DNA of 64,000 nucleotides from Anomaloglossus baeobatrachus. Lineage: Eukaryota; Chordata; Amphibia; Anura; Aromobatidae. Positions 21,740 to 32,944 of the stretch are shown here, piece by piece (positions within the stretch are counted from its first letter, which is position 1; every line of letters starts with the position of its first letter). A program made the position numbers and the translations under genes. Location: positions 124,001 to 188,000 of the forward strand of contig NW_027445261.1 of NCBI RefSeq assembly GCF_048569485.1. The letters run 5' to 3'. The notes beneath the pieces are model-generated. The model did no database searches. It saw only the letters and a program-made list of their open reading frames with translations, and had not been told where the DNA came from.

Positions 21740-22990
21740 AGCCCAGTAAAACTACATATTTTACACAGTCATAAGCAGCCCATGGGCATTCACCTGCATT
21801 CAAACCAATAACAGCTCATAGACCAGACAATCCATCTACCACTGGACCAAAGACAGGAAGTTAAATCCACTGCCTGCGGTAACCAACTTAATCCTATAGG
21901 CTACTCACACAACAAACCCAACAGAAAGGAAAAAAACATGGCTTCGATTATCCATCCAATGAAAATGCATAACCATTGTGAGCCATTGGACAATGCAATT
22001 GGACACTTGGTGACATGGTGCACGGCCCAATGAATCAAGTCTTTACTTCATATTCACGGTTTAAGCCCTTGGGTTCTAATGTGCCCAGAGTACATATCCA
22101 GAAAGATTCTCTTTCTTTGAGCTAAACACAAGTCAACAATACATTGTAAGCAGATTCTATTACCAGTGCCACACCATTTTGTGACGCATAATCACACAGT
22201 GATCGAATTAAGATTCCAAGTCATCGAACATGTCCAAGCCATACGCAGAGGAGGCAATAGAATTAGGAAGCTCAAAGAAAGGGAATCTTTCTGGATATAT
22301 ACTCTGGGCACATTGGAACCCAAAGGCTTAAACCATGAATATGAAGTACAGACTTGATTCATTGGGCCATGCATGGACATAATGGACATAATTCTAATAG
22401 GCAGGACAGGTAATAAGGAGCACAAGGGATATGCTAAAATGTGTTGTGTGACAAGACAGACACAGGAAAGGACATGATAACAGGTGTAGGGACCAACAAG
22501 GTGAGACAAGGGGTATCAGGATATTGTCAAGTAGGTATGAATGTAGTAATGGGGCAGGCATAGAGAATTGTATGTGAATGTGAATTACAATAAATCACTA
22601 AGGAAAGGAATATGTGAGTGTGTGCCTAATGTAAACTAATATTGTACTGGCAAAATTATAGATGGAAAGGGAGAAGGGGAGGGGGGGAGAGAGGAGGCTG
22701 TAATTGACTACAAGGGTATGAGTTATGAGTGATCATAGGGATAGTGTTACATAAGTGGAAATACCTATGGAGGACCGGATGTGTAAGCGCATACCTTATA
22801 CAAACCTATAGAGTGCTGATGGGTGAGAGTGTGATGTTAGATATAAGACATCCTATAGTGAATAGTGAGCCGTAATCAAGTGCAACAGGGATATTTCACG
22901 TGACTATGGGAACATGGAAGGTAAAGAAAGGGGAGAAAAAACTGTTAGACAAGGTAATCAGACATAATGTAACCAGTTGATCAGACATGA
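21740..22990 (+). repeat. Arm B of inverted duplication (Penelope-bearing)
   Basis: Reverse complement of 30,468-31,709. Its left part is also mirrored locally at 23,450-23,830. It contains a Penelope endonuclease piece and about 600 bp of unassigned sequence (22,380-22,990) with no coding signal. Confidence 0.85.
22166..22345 (+). pseudogene. Penelope-like element endonuclease C-terminus
   Basis: The translation ends in GNRIRKLKERESFWIYTLGT then LEPKGLNHEYE, the E..WI..L.TL.P.GLN signature at the end of GIY-YIG endonucleases in Penelope-like retroelements. The GIY-YIG motif itself and the RT domain are absent. A 70-base inverted copy of the C-terminal coding sequence lies just upstream (about 22,050-22,125), giving a hairpin. 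Decayed fragment. Confidence 0.75.
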
Positions 22991-23099
22991 CAAACATGAC
23001 AAATAAAAAACAAGGAAGAATGGAACTCCATACATAGTGGAACCATATATAGTGTGAACACGAAAAAGAACCGGGCGTTAGAAAAAATGTGCACGGCCC

Positions 23100-23830
23100 A
23101 ATGAATCAAGTCGGTTCTTCATATTCATGGTTTAAGCCCTTGGGTTCCAACGTGCCCAGAGTATATATCCAGAAAGATTCCCTTTCTTTGAGCTTCCTAA
23201 TTCTATTGCCTCCTCTGCGTATGGCTGGGACATGTTCGATGACTTGGAATCTTAATTGGGCCACTGTGTGATTATGCGTCACAAAATGGTGTGGGACTGG
23301 TAATAGAATCTGCTTACAATGTATTGTTGACTTGTGCTTAGCACAAAAAAAGGGAATCTTTCTGGATATGTACTCTGGACACATTAAAACCCAAGGGCTT
23401 AAACCGTGAATATGAAGTACAGACTTGATTCATTGGGCCGTGCACCATGTCACCATGTGTGCAATTGCATTGTCCAATGGCTCACAATGGTTATGCGTTT
23501 TCATTGGATGGATAATCGAAGCCATGTTTTTTTCCTTTCTCTTGGGTTTGTTGTGTGAGTAGCCTATAGGATTAAGTTAGTTACCGCAGGCAGTGGATTT
23601 AGCTTCCTGTCTTTGGTCCAGTGGTAGATTGATTGTTTGGTCTATGAGCTGTTATGGGTTTTAATCCAGGTGAATGCCCATGGGCTGCCTATAACTGTGT
23701 GAAATATGTAGTTTTACTGGGCTGGGATGAGAGAATCCATCGAAGCATGGTGTAGGGATTGTGGTTCCTGTGTGCTAAGAAGAAAGGCTAGCACCAGCCA
23801 GAAAGCCCCATTACAGCCAATAATCAACCG
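23100..23830 (-). mobile_element. Penelope-like fragment with endonuclease C-terminus, second copy
   Basis: On the minus strand, 23,384-23,112 encodes HHFVTHNHTVAQLRFQVIEH then RRGGNRIRKLKERESFWIYT and LEPKGLNHEYE. The rest of the block, 23,430-23,830, mirrors 21,640-22,040. A short inverted copy of the coding tail is at 23,355-23,425. The segment 22,991-23,099 between the arms is unassigned. Confidence 0.7.
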
Positions 23831-24790
23831 CTAGCCGCTGGAACTCGTTGCTCTAGATCATGTCAAACTCTCACCAAGCAGGAATAGATACATTAGCCCA
23901 CCATCCCACCCAAAGAGCAACTTCTGCTGCGCAGCTGGCTTTCTAGGCAGCAGCGCTATTGTGATGTCAGCGGGGGACATTGTGACAAGCCAGTGTTCCG
24001 TCACTTCATGTTGTGCACTGTTCAAACGGAAAATACATCAACAGGCAGACTACAGAAAAGCTTACTGACAAAGGATAGAGAGGGGCTTTCTCAGAGGGCT
24101 TTTTACAGTTTGTCTATTCCCAATTAGCCGTTTAAGTATGCTTAATGAAAGTACTAATTCTTTCATAGGCCGCCCATTGTTAGTATTTGACGTTCCTTAT
24201 ATTGCGGTATCAGGCTTCGCAGCAGGTTGCAAAACATTCATCACCCATGACTGTCCCCAATTGGGCTCAGAAGCTAAATGTCTATCATGACCTCTCTTTT
24301 TGAAAGTCCAAGAGCAAGCAAACTCTTCCTCCAGGAGAGGGAGCCAACAGATCACTAAAGACATCATCATTGCTCAAAGAAAACACCGAAAAACAATGGA
24401 AGCTTTAATTGGAGTGGAATCTGATAGACAGCACCTGATGCCAAGTCTGCATCTTCTAACACCTGCAGTCACTGCAGCAGCTGAATCCAATGTGTCCAAA
24501 AGGGATCTATTCTATTCAATTGCAAATGATCTAGATAAGACTGAGAATAAGATACTGCACGGGACATAGCAGAGTTGGTCAAGTTGAGTGGAGATGAGTT
24601 TGCTATTTGGCACAGCTTTTGCATCAATAAAGCAAGTAAAAGGTGTGAAAGATAAAAAAAAAGGGTGAAAGTGTGAAAAGTGAATTGGCCAAATTGAGGT
24701 GCATATAAAGTTTTTGCTTTCTTTCAATTCACTAATGAGGCTCATTTGAATCAGGTGAATTGAGTTCTGCTTTTGGAAACTCGGTTAAGA
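23831..24790. other. No recognised gene
   Basis: Mixed-composition sequence. A small open frame at 24,300-24,569 has no domain I know. From 24,497 onward the sequence is repeated at 62,997 and beyond, next to the second U2 relic. Confidence 0.5.
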
Positions 24791-25160
24791 AGGGGTGCAC
24801 CGGTCCAGGAGGTACTGCAATACCAGGTCAATGCGTGGAGTGGACAGAGCAAGATTTCCATCTCCTTGTTCTAAAAATCCATTTAATATATGGTCCCTAG
24901 AGAGGGGACGTATCAGATATTAAACTGATAAGAACAGATTTAATTTTTTTTTTTTCTGTTTATCAGTAGGACTTCAAAATAACAAAGGTGATCGCCTCCC
25001 GTTGCCTGGGAACCGTCCAGGCACAAGAGGGCTATGTGTCACCAGAAGGCGCACACACTCCCTCAAGGCCGGCAGACGTGCAATCCCAGGCACCTTCCAG
25101 TACCGACCAAGGTAGCGTCCTCCGAAACTACACTTGATCTTAGCCAAAAGGCCGAGAAGC
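24791..25160 (-). ncRNA. U2 snRNA relic interrupted by ~185-bp insert
   Basis: Read on the minus strand, 25,160-25,127 is the U2 5' end (GCTTCTCGGCCTTTTGGCTA then AGATCAAGTGTAGT). After a foreign segment, 24,939-24,791 resumes with ATCTGTTCTTATCAGTTTAA and continues to GGTATTGCAGTACCTCC and the 3' stem GGTGCACC. U2 normally runs GTGTAGT-ATCTGTTC without interruption. The insert, about 24,940-25,126, includes GGTCGGTACTGGAAGG and CCTGGGATTGCACG, faintly like the 3' half of 5S rRNA, and an A-rich end. The Sm-site stem region also has a small deletion. It is not a functional spliceosomal U2; it could be a U2-headed SINE or a disrupted U2 repeat. Confidence 0.8.
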
Positions 25161-25629
25161 TATAACCCGAATTGGTTACGGCCTTGAGTGGCACCCTGGC
25201 CTATACCGGACACATCTTAGGGAGAGGGAGACAAACCCACGCCTACAGAAGACATTTTGTCACCCAAGCCAAACCCTTGAAAAGGCTGTTTTGCAGAGCA
25301 AAAACAAGGAGAATGGTGCTTTTTGCAGCCGCCGCCCACTGCAATGAATCTGAATAACTCCTCCTTTTGGGCACAAGCACCTCCCCTCCCCCTTGCAGTC
25401 TTTCCAATTCATGATACAAAAAGACGGACGGACAGGACAGGACAGGACCATCTGCCTGACTTTCCGTCACTGCCACCCTTTGCCATCCTTGCCCGTAGAA
25501 AGCCCTTTCATCATCCCCAAACCCTAATCTTTTCCCTTCCCTTCCCAGCTGCGTCTCACTCCCTTTCATTAGGAAGTGAGCGCAGCCTTTTCTCCGTTCT
25601 GCACATGCGCGACGTTAAACACAAATGCG
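25161..25629. other. U2 upstream flank with GGACA microsatellite and NRF1-like motifs
   Basis: There is no gene. A GGACAGGACAGGAC run lies near 25,425-25,447. From about 25,590 two GCGCA-type motifs (CACATGCGCGACG, AATGCGCAGGCG) precede the promoter module. The same flank follows the second U2 relic up to the window end. Confidence 0.5.
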
Positions 25630-25745
25630 CAGGCGTGCGTTCCATTAGCCTCACTGCATTCCACTCCCATACAGGAAGTGGGCACAGCTATTACTACGGT
25701 CGCACATAAAAGAACCCACGGCCACCACTGCACATAGCTGACTCC
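25630..25745 (+). promoter_or_regulatory. Captured CpG promoter module, copy 4 (fullest)
   Basis: Has upstream NRF1-like motifs, the ETS-type CAGGAAGTGGGC and the TATA-like CACATAAAAGAACC. It is followed by an exon-like segment ending in ACGCAG|GTAAGAC at about 25,777. It points into the Gypsy fragment at 26,041. This is the only copy with the NRF1-like part, so it may be closest to the source. Confidence 0.5.
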
Positions 25746-26040
25746 ACCACAGGACACCCACTTCTACACCAACGCAGGTAAGACAGGATCGGCACCTCTA
25801 TGCTCCCGTTACAATCAGGCTCAGTCACCATGTGATAACGCTCTCAACTCTTTAGTTGCAGGCTCCCCTTGCTTCACCTCCACTGGCTGTGCTGCCATTT
25901 CCTCTCCCACCTGGAAGGTATACTTTATTCCACTATTTTCCTGTTTCTCTCTTCCCCCTTTTCCCATAACCTACTTTTATCTGCATTTGTGGGGTATCTA
26001 TATGCTATTTACATCATAGTTTTATTCATTAATATGGAAG

Positions 26041-26790
26041 GGAAGAGTGCCCATGAGAGTGTTGAACTGCGGAGAGCAAAAGATTAAGCTGCTCCGATTT
26101 GCCACCATTGATAAGCTGTTCTCAGTAGATACACATGCTATCCAAACAGCAGCATCCACCATTGCTTCAGCCCACCCATTCAGTGACAGCTCACCAAGTC
26201 AGCCAGAGGAGTGGTGTAAGGAATTACACGTAGGCACTGACTCCACACCTTCACATCACAAGAAGGGGGTCTACAGGCTAGTGAAAGAATACGAGCAAGT
26301 CTTCAGCAAACATCCGCTAGACTTTTGAAAAATAAAAGGGGTCAAACACTACATCCCCACAAGTGCACACCCACCCATTAAAGAGAGATATAAGCCAAAT
26401 CTACCTGCACATTACCAGTGTACCAAGGACATGTTGAGCAACATGAAGGAGGCTGGGGTTATCCGTGACAGTTGTAGCCTCTGGGCAGCTCCGTTGGTCC
26501 TGTTAAAGAAGAAGGACAGCACCACTCCCCTGTATTGAGGAATAGCTAGCTGCATTGACAACTGCAAATTATTTTTCTACCCTTGATCTCACTAGTCACT
26601 ATTGGCAAGTGTCCGTTGCTGAGGCAGACCGGGAGAAGACCGCCTTTGCCACCCCGATGGGTCTCTGCGAGTTCAAAAGCATGCCCTTCGAGCTGTGCAA
26701 TTTGCCAGGAACCTTCCAGAGGCTGATGGAATGCTGCTTGGGACACCGAAACTTTGAAACGGTACTGCTATACCTTTATGATGTTATTGT
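26041..26790 (+). mobile_element. Gypsy pol fragment (linker and RT) on arm A'
   Basis: Encodes FATIDKLFSVDTHAIQ, ELHVGTDSTPSHHKK and the RT palm NYFSTLDLTSHYWQVSV with the LLYLYDVIVYS block. Fossil with several breaks. The counterpart is 15,421-16,368. Confidence 0.8.
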
Positions 26791-26799
26791 TTATTCTAA

Positions 26800-26917
26800 C
26801 GCAAACAAGATTTTAGGGTGTATAAAAAGGGAGATTAGATCCGATGATCCCAACGTATTGTTACCCCTCTATAAATCACTTGTAAGGCCACATCTGGAAT
26901 ATGGGGTAAAGTCCTGA
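26800..26917 (+). mobile_element. CR1-type LINE RT fragment on arm A'
   Basis: Encodes KILGCIKREIRSDDPNVLLP and YKSLVRPHLEYG. It follows the Gypsy RT segment without a gap, as in arm A. Confidence 0.75.
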
Positions 26918-26929
26918 GCAGGTTGATAA

Positions 26930-27170
26930 CCATTGGTTTGAGCATGGTAGGGTGTAGTACGCATCTTCCTGCATCGGTAAAAGCTGCAGAAGTCCTTGAA
27001 GATTTCCGCTTCAAAGGCAGTGCCTTGATCTGTGAGGACTCTCTCTGAGTAGCCATGAGGTCTGCATAAGTGTGCTTGGAAGACCTTCGCTGCAGTATGG
27101 GCCATTAGATCTTTGACTTGTACCACAACCATAAATCTCGAGTAGTTGTCTACCATCGTAAGTGCATACG
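26930..27170 (-). mobile_element. Gypsy integrase fragment on arm A'
   Basis: Mirror of 15,044-15,283 with TYALTMVDNYSRF and LTDQGTAFEAEIF. It is continuous with the SET exon on the minus strand. Fossil. Confidence 0.85.
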
Positions 27171-27430
27171 TGAGCTCACCTCGATATTCTGCAACAAAAC
27201 TCCCTTTTTCGATTTCAGTTTCAGCAAACACTCCTCTTCCTGTAGAAAATATTTATCATTACCTAAGACAGTCATTCTAATGCATGACAATATTAAGGCA
27301 ATTTAGTTAAAACTTGTTTTAACTCACCTTTAAGGGGATTGATGTATTTCATGGTCAATCCAGGTTTGTCAGTGATGGCACTGACATAATGTATGGCGTC
27401 TTTTTCGGGCGTTATCCTTTGCCTTTTCAT
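27170..27430 (-). pseudogene. KMT5A-like SET-domain gene fragment, second copy
   Basis: Exon 1 is 27,430-27,328 (ATG start, one coding difference: ITDKPG instead of ITDEPG). It is followed by GTGAGT; the acceptor CTACAG precedes exon 2 at 27,239. Exon 2 encodes GRGVFAETEIEKGSF and VAEYRGEL, with a synonymous GGC/GGT difference from arm A. As in arm A, the rest of the SET domain is missing and Gypsy integrase follows in frame. Preservation of phase, splice sites and reading frame in both arms reflects common descent and does not itself prove selection. Confidence 0.8.
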
Positions 27431-27848
27431 TGTGAAAATCCAGTTGCCTATATCAAAGCAAATTCTACTACTTGTAAAGTATGCAGAAAATGAAATGTAG
27501 AACATATAACATCAACTGCTTAGGAACGCATCATAGGTTAGTACTTAAAAGGATATTGTCATGTTCTAGTCATAATGCAAGCTGGACATTTTTCATGTTA
27601 CCCTGTAATCGCCGGCCTGTTCTAATGCTCACAAGCCAAGATATAGGCTCAGCTGCTAAGGCTTCCCTCTGCCTTCTGAATGAAAATTGAATATGTCTGG
27701 CTCACTGTGTATATAGCAGGTGCTCAGAAAAAATAAGAGTCAATTCAATAGAAATAGCTCTGGCACACTATAGTGATCAATAACGTAAGAAAAGAACTCT
27801 TAGAATGCTGAAAATTCTTTATTTGTGCAAAAGGATAATTCATCCAAC

Positions 27849-27879
27849 GTTTCGAGCTTGTTTTTAGGTCTTTATCAAG
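27849..27879 (-). ncRNA. Hammerhead-like motif of Penelope-like element (arm A')
   Basis: Minus-strand TTGATAA, GACCT...AGCTC and GAAAC. Compared with 13,151-13,181 one stem base differs (AGCTC for AGGTC), which weakens helix II. Probably inactive. Confidence 0.4.
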
Positions 27880-29283
27880 GATAAAGTTATCTAAGATCAT
27901 AAAGGGTTACAAAACCATATAAACACGTAATTAGTACATAGTACAACATAACAGTACAATATATTGCTACTTGAGAGTACAATGGGTCAAATGACCATGA
28001 TGCACATACAAAAAAATTTTCCAAAGCCATAGTGAAAACATTTGTACTGAGGAAAGAAAATTTCCACATGACCTATCTGGAGAAACATTCTGGATCAAAC
28101 AACCAAAAATAGTCAAGCAGGTAAATACACACCTATATGGATAACAGGATGATATGTGTTCAATTGTATAGCGTCATTGCCATTAAGGTACAAATGGAAA
28201 ACTTGCAATCCTATATAGTGAAGGAAATGAACACATATCATATCAAAGAACACAGGAACATGGGTGTGAGAAAAACCTCAATGTTTATACTTTGTTCTTT
28301 ATAATGGTGTGAACATGTATATGTCTCAGTACCTTATGAACTTGAGAATTCTAGTGAGTAGATGATGAAAGCCTATTCCAGAACTGGAATCGGTAAATAA
28401 TTGTAGGTGGAATCTAAATGAAAAGATGGTACAAGTGTTATCATGACACGTGGGCTATAACACAATGGACCGTGTGACAAAGAAGAAAGGAGAGAAAGAA
28501 GAGGAAGAAAATGGAACTACCTGTAACATTACGTGATAGTCACTGGTAAGTATCACTTGACAATTCAGGTGAAAAAGGATTCCTTTATTAAAGGGTTCTC
28601 AGTCGCCTCAGGATCATGAAATACTAGGGTAAATGATATGAGAATGGGTAAGAAGCACCACTAAAGGAAATATGAGATGCAGGACATATATCTATAAACC
28701 CCTGAACTACATGATAGAAATAAAAAGAAGAAAAAAGAAAAAAAAGAAGAAAGAAGAAGAACACATAGAATGCGGAAAGAGAATGGGTACAACTACCTGA
28801 GTTACTGCAGGGAGGCCCCTGGTAGGTATTGTGAGGGTTAGTGGAATTCCTTCACTGAAGGGTTCTCAGTTGCCTCAGGTTCGTGAAAAATGCTATAGAC
28901 AAATAATGCCCGGAGAAAAGGGGTTCATATACAGCGAATAATGGTAATACAAGGTACATGTGTCCCATGTAATAGTATAAATATATATATATTGTACTAA
29001 GCTCTACACCAGAAATAGAAAGTAGTCCCTCTGCCTTCTGTCTAGGTGCCCTGAGTTATGTCCTGTAAACTGTCACAGTGACCTAGACACACATGTGTAG
29101 TAGGGGAATATCCCTGCTGAGATGCCAGTGCTAGAGCACTCGTTTGCTGTGGAGTTGAACGCTATGTGAGCAGTTCTTACCTTCAATGAGCAGAAGTCTC
29201 TTTTTTCAGATTTCAATATCTCTGTGGGTATCTGGCAGAAATATGGAATACTCTTTACTGCTAAGACCCTGTACACCACTCCC

Positions 29284-29864
29284 ACTAAAGGGGGCTTTAC
29301 ACGCTGCGACATCGCTAATGCGGAGTCGTTGGGGTCACGGAATTTGTGACGCACATCCGGCCGCATTAGCGATGTTGCTGCGTGTGATACCGATGAGCGA
29401 TTTTGCATCGTTGCAAAAACGTGCAAAATCGCTCATCGGTGACATGGGTCTCCATTCTCGATTATCGTTACTGCAGCAGTAACGATGTAGTTCGTCACTC
29501 CTGCGGTAGCACACATCGCTCCGTGTGACACCGCAGAAACTAGGAACCTCTCCTTACCTGCCTCCCAGCCGCTATGAGGAAGGAAGGAGGTGGGCGGGAT
29601 GTTCCGGCCACTCATCTCCGCCCCTCCGCTGCTATTGGGCGGTCGCTCAGTGACGTCGCTGTGACGCCGCACGGACCGCCCCCTTAGAAAGGAGGCGGTT
29701 CGCCGGACACAGCGACGTCGCCGGGCAGGTAAGTATGTGTGACGGGTCTGGTCGGTGTTTGTGCGGCATGGGCAGCGATTTGCCCGTGTCGCGCAACAGA
29801 TGGGGGCGGGTACCCACACTAGCGATATCGGGACCGATATCGCAGTGTGTAAAGTAGCCTTTAG
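29284..29864 (-). mobile_element. CpG-rich MITE, arm A' copy
   Basis: Reverse complement of 11,168-11,748, with the same terminal repeats and central 18-bp stem. It was present before the arms duplicated. Confidence 0.7.
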
Positions 29865-30467
29865 TCACATGACCAAGACTGTATCTGTGTCCCTACAACA
29901 CACTTGAGACAAATGTGTGTGTGAGCCTGCATTGTGGGGTATATATAATATATTATAGAGCTGGGAAGGATCATTCTAAGCAGTGAGCTGTTCCAGTATT
30001 TGTAGGAAAATACCCAGTAGAAGCATCAAACACAGCACCAATACCTCCCATCAGTATTCCACCACAGTGCCATGTAACCCATGCCCTACACTCCCATCTA
30101 CACCAATACTATACAGGCACAAACTAGTATATCTGACTAAAAGCCCCCAAAATATGAAGAACGGCCTATAGTTGAGTGTGGATATAAAATCTATGTGAGC
30201 AGAGCTAGAATAGAAATCACTGATCGCATTGAAGTCATTCTGACCATAAATCACCATGATATCAAGGTGAGGAGTTGTGTGTTACTGCTGGGAGGAAAGG
30301 GTTAACAGTGGAATATTAAGGTGCATTTCTGTGTGCAGTGTTACTAGTCAATGTAACAATTCAGTATGAGCTGCTCTTGGTGCCGGGGGAGGGAGATGCT
30401 CTCCTGAGCAAGATAGATGGGGAATGAACATGATATCTATATAGTGTAAGGCAGGGGGTCTCAAACC

Positions 30468-31709
30468 AGGTGATCATGTCTGATCAACTGGTTACATTAT
30501 GTCTGATTACCTTGTCTAACAGTTTTTTCTCCCCTTTCTTTACCTTCCAGGTTCCCATAGTCACGTGAAATATCCCTGTTGCACTTGATTACGGCTCACT
30601 ATTCACTATAGGATGTCTTATATCTAACATCACACTCTCACCCATCAGCACTCTATAGGTTTGTATAAGGTATGCGCTTACACATCCGGTCCTCCATAGG
30701 TATTTCCACTTATGTAACACTATCCCTATGATCACTCATAACTCATACCCTTGTAGTCAATTACAGCCTCCTCTCTCCCCCCTCCCCTTCTCCCTTTCCA
30801 TCTATAATTTTGCCAGTACAATATTAGTTTACATTAGGCACACACTCACATATTCCTTTCCTTAGTGATTTATTGTAATTCACATTCACATACAATTCTC
30901 TATGCCTGCCCCATTACTACATTCATACCTACTTGACCCTATCCTGATACCCCTTGTCTCACCTTGTTGGTCCCTACACCTGTTATCATGTCCTTTCCTG
31001 TGTCTGTCTTGTCACACAACACATTTTAGCATATAACTTGTGCTCCTTATTACCTGTCCTGCCTATTAGAATTATGTCCATTATGTCCATGCATGGCCCA
31101 ATGAATCAAGTCTGTACTTCATATTCATGGTTTAAGCCTTTGGGTTCCAATGTGCCCAGAGTATATATCCAGAAAGATTCCCTTTCTTTGAGCTTCCTAA
31201 TTCTATTGCCTCCTCTGCGTATGGCTTGGACATGTCCGATGACTTGGAATCTTAATTGGATCACTGTGTGATTATGCGTCACAAAATGGTGTGGGACTGG
31301 TAATAGAATCTGCTTACAATGTATTGTTGACTTGTGTTTAGCTCAAAGAAAGAGAATCTTTCTGGATATGTACTCTGGGCACATTAGAACCCAAGGGCTT
31401 AAACCGTGAATATGAAGTAAAGACTTGATTCATTGGGCCGTGCACCATGTCACCAAGTGTCCAATTGCATTGTCCAATGGCTCACAATGGTTATGCGTTT
31501 TCATTGGATGGATAATCGAAGCCATGTTTTTTTCCTTTCTGTTGGGTTTGTTGTGTGAGTAGCCTATAGGATTAAGTTGGTTACCGCAGGCAGTGGATTT
31601 AACTTCCTGTCTTTGGTCCAGTGGTAGATGGATTGTCTGGTCTATGAGCTGTTATTGGTTTGAATGCAGGTGAATGCCCATGGGCTGCTTATGACTGTGT
31701 AAAATAGTA
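30468..31709 (-). repeat. Arm B' (Penelope-bearing), mirror of 21,740-22,990
   Basis: Directly abuts arm A', whereas arms A and B are 5 kb apart on the left. Either the left side was opened by the 442-bp array region or the right side was joined. The minus strand at 31,290-31,105 carries the Penelope endonuclease tail (RESFWIYTLGT, LEPKGLNHEYE). Confidence 0.85.
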
Positions 31710-32579
31710 TTGATTCATGATGGATTTCAGACTACATGTAGATATCTTCAGTCTTTCTATCCACATCATTTAAATGAACATTATCCATGCAGCTTGAAAT
31801 TCATCCAATAAGAGAAGCAACCTTGTACAACCAATCTGATAAGGGCACAGTATATCCTAAGGGAAGGTTATGGCTATAAAAGGGGACTTCTTGGAGTCAC
31901 CAGGTTGTTGATGGATGTTGCATGATCTAGTCTAAGCTCTTAGGAGCTGGCTAGGGGATCAGAACCAGGATGCCTTGTGGACTCGGTCTAGGGACTTTGG
32001 CTTCAACTAGAGGATCACTTGGCTACATGGCTTCAATCTAGGGGCTCCAATTCCGATTGGAGATCATAACCGCAATCTAGGGATTTCGACTCCGGCTGCC
32101 AGGATTATACCATATCATCATACCAGAGACTACTTAAGGAAGAAACCCAGGTTGGACAATTTTGTCACCTGGCTACAGACTTTGCAGACCTCAGCCAGCT
32201 TCCTAAATCTGGCGCTATTCTATTGTCGGTGGGTGCCCGACAAATTACACAGCTATGTAAAATTTTGGTTTATGAAACTTCAAATCCAGTGACTGATTAT
32301 TATGTTTTCTAATGTCCTGATTTAAAAAAAAAAATAAATATTTTTTTTTAACCATCAAATATTGATTTTGTACAATCCATGTGTGAAGTTACATACAAGT
32401 GACATGAACAAGAAAAATACTTATTGTAACCAAAAATATTCACAATTTTATATATAAAATACATTTATTTATTGTACAGTCATTCTGCAACTTTATTAGA
32501 AATTTATTCTTGCACTTTTTCCTTTTCTCTAGATCCCCCTTTTCTCTTATAGAAGGCCTGTGGATCTTCTCTGTGAAGC
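31710..32579. other. Unassigned; TATA-like box, possible old LTR
   Basis: CTATAAAAGGGG near 31,873 and a GGTGGGTGCCCGAC stretch near 32,228 suggest an LTR or promoter remnant, but I cannot place both ends. The remainder to 32,579 is AT-rich without genes. Confidence 0.3.
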
Positions 32580-32944
32580 ATCCGGCAATCATGTTCACGT
32601 TTCATTTACTTTGGTATCGTCGTTCCATCTCCTTGATATTCCGATGAAAACCTTCTTGTTCTTCCCACCAGCACCAAGGTTTTCAGACAAGTAGTCCAAA
32701 TAGGAATGTAAAAAATGTAACTTCAAATTCATTAGACAACCCAAGGCTTTGAAACGTTTCAGCATGTTCTCCACGATGGACTTAAATTTTGATTCTTTGT
32801 TGTTACCTAGAAACGTATTTATTGCTTCTTTCAAAGAGTCCCAAGCCCTTTTTTCAACAGTTTTCATTATTGTTTAAAACACGTCATCCTTCATTCATGA
32901 GTTTCTGAATATCCGAACCCACAAAAATGCTTTTGTGCTGCCCC
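32580..32944 (-). pseudogene. Fragment of an uncharacterised conserved protein family, part 4
   Basis: Minus-strand translation includes SIFVGSDIQKLMNEG, AWDSLKEAINTFLGNNKESK and LGCLMNLKLHFLHSYLDYL. From memory this matches a recurring uncharacterised animal protein family (pattern NFLGN...LGC.MS.K.HFLHSHLD.F). I know no assigned function, and its many copies suggest a mobile or repeat origin. It is separated from the preceding part by the LTR at 32,945-33,726. Degraded. Confidence 0.55.

Larger units (their letters stand above)
25746..30467 (-). repeat. Arm A' of the large inverted duplication
   Basis: Reverse complement of arm A (10,567-16,640) without the 1.17 kb palindromic insertion and without the 180-bp repeat near 15,700. 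Differences elsewhere are scattered single bases, so the duplication is recent. It ends at 30,466 in CAGGGGGTCTCAAAC, the hAT-Charlie-like end. Confidence 0.9.

Noticed and set aside
24791-25160. Functional U2 snRNA gene
   Set aside because: The RNA is interrupted after about 34 bases and has an internal deletion near the Sm-site region.
10567-31709. Helitron as the carrier of the captured SET and promoter pieces
   Set aside because: I found no convincing TC...CTRR ends with a 3' hairpin at the block borders and no Rep/helicase sequence.
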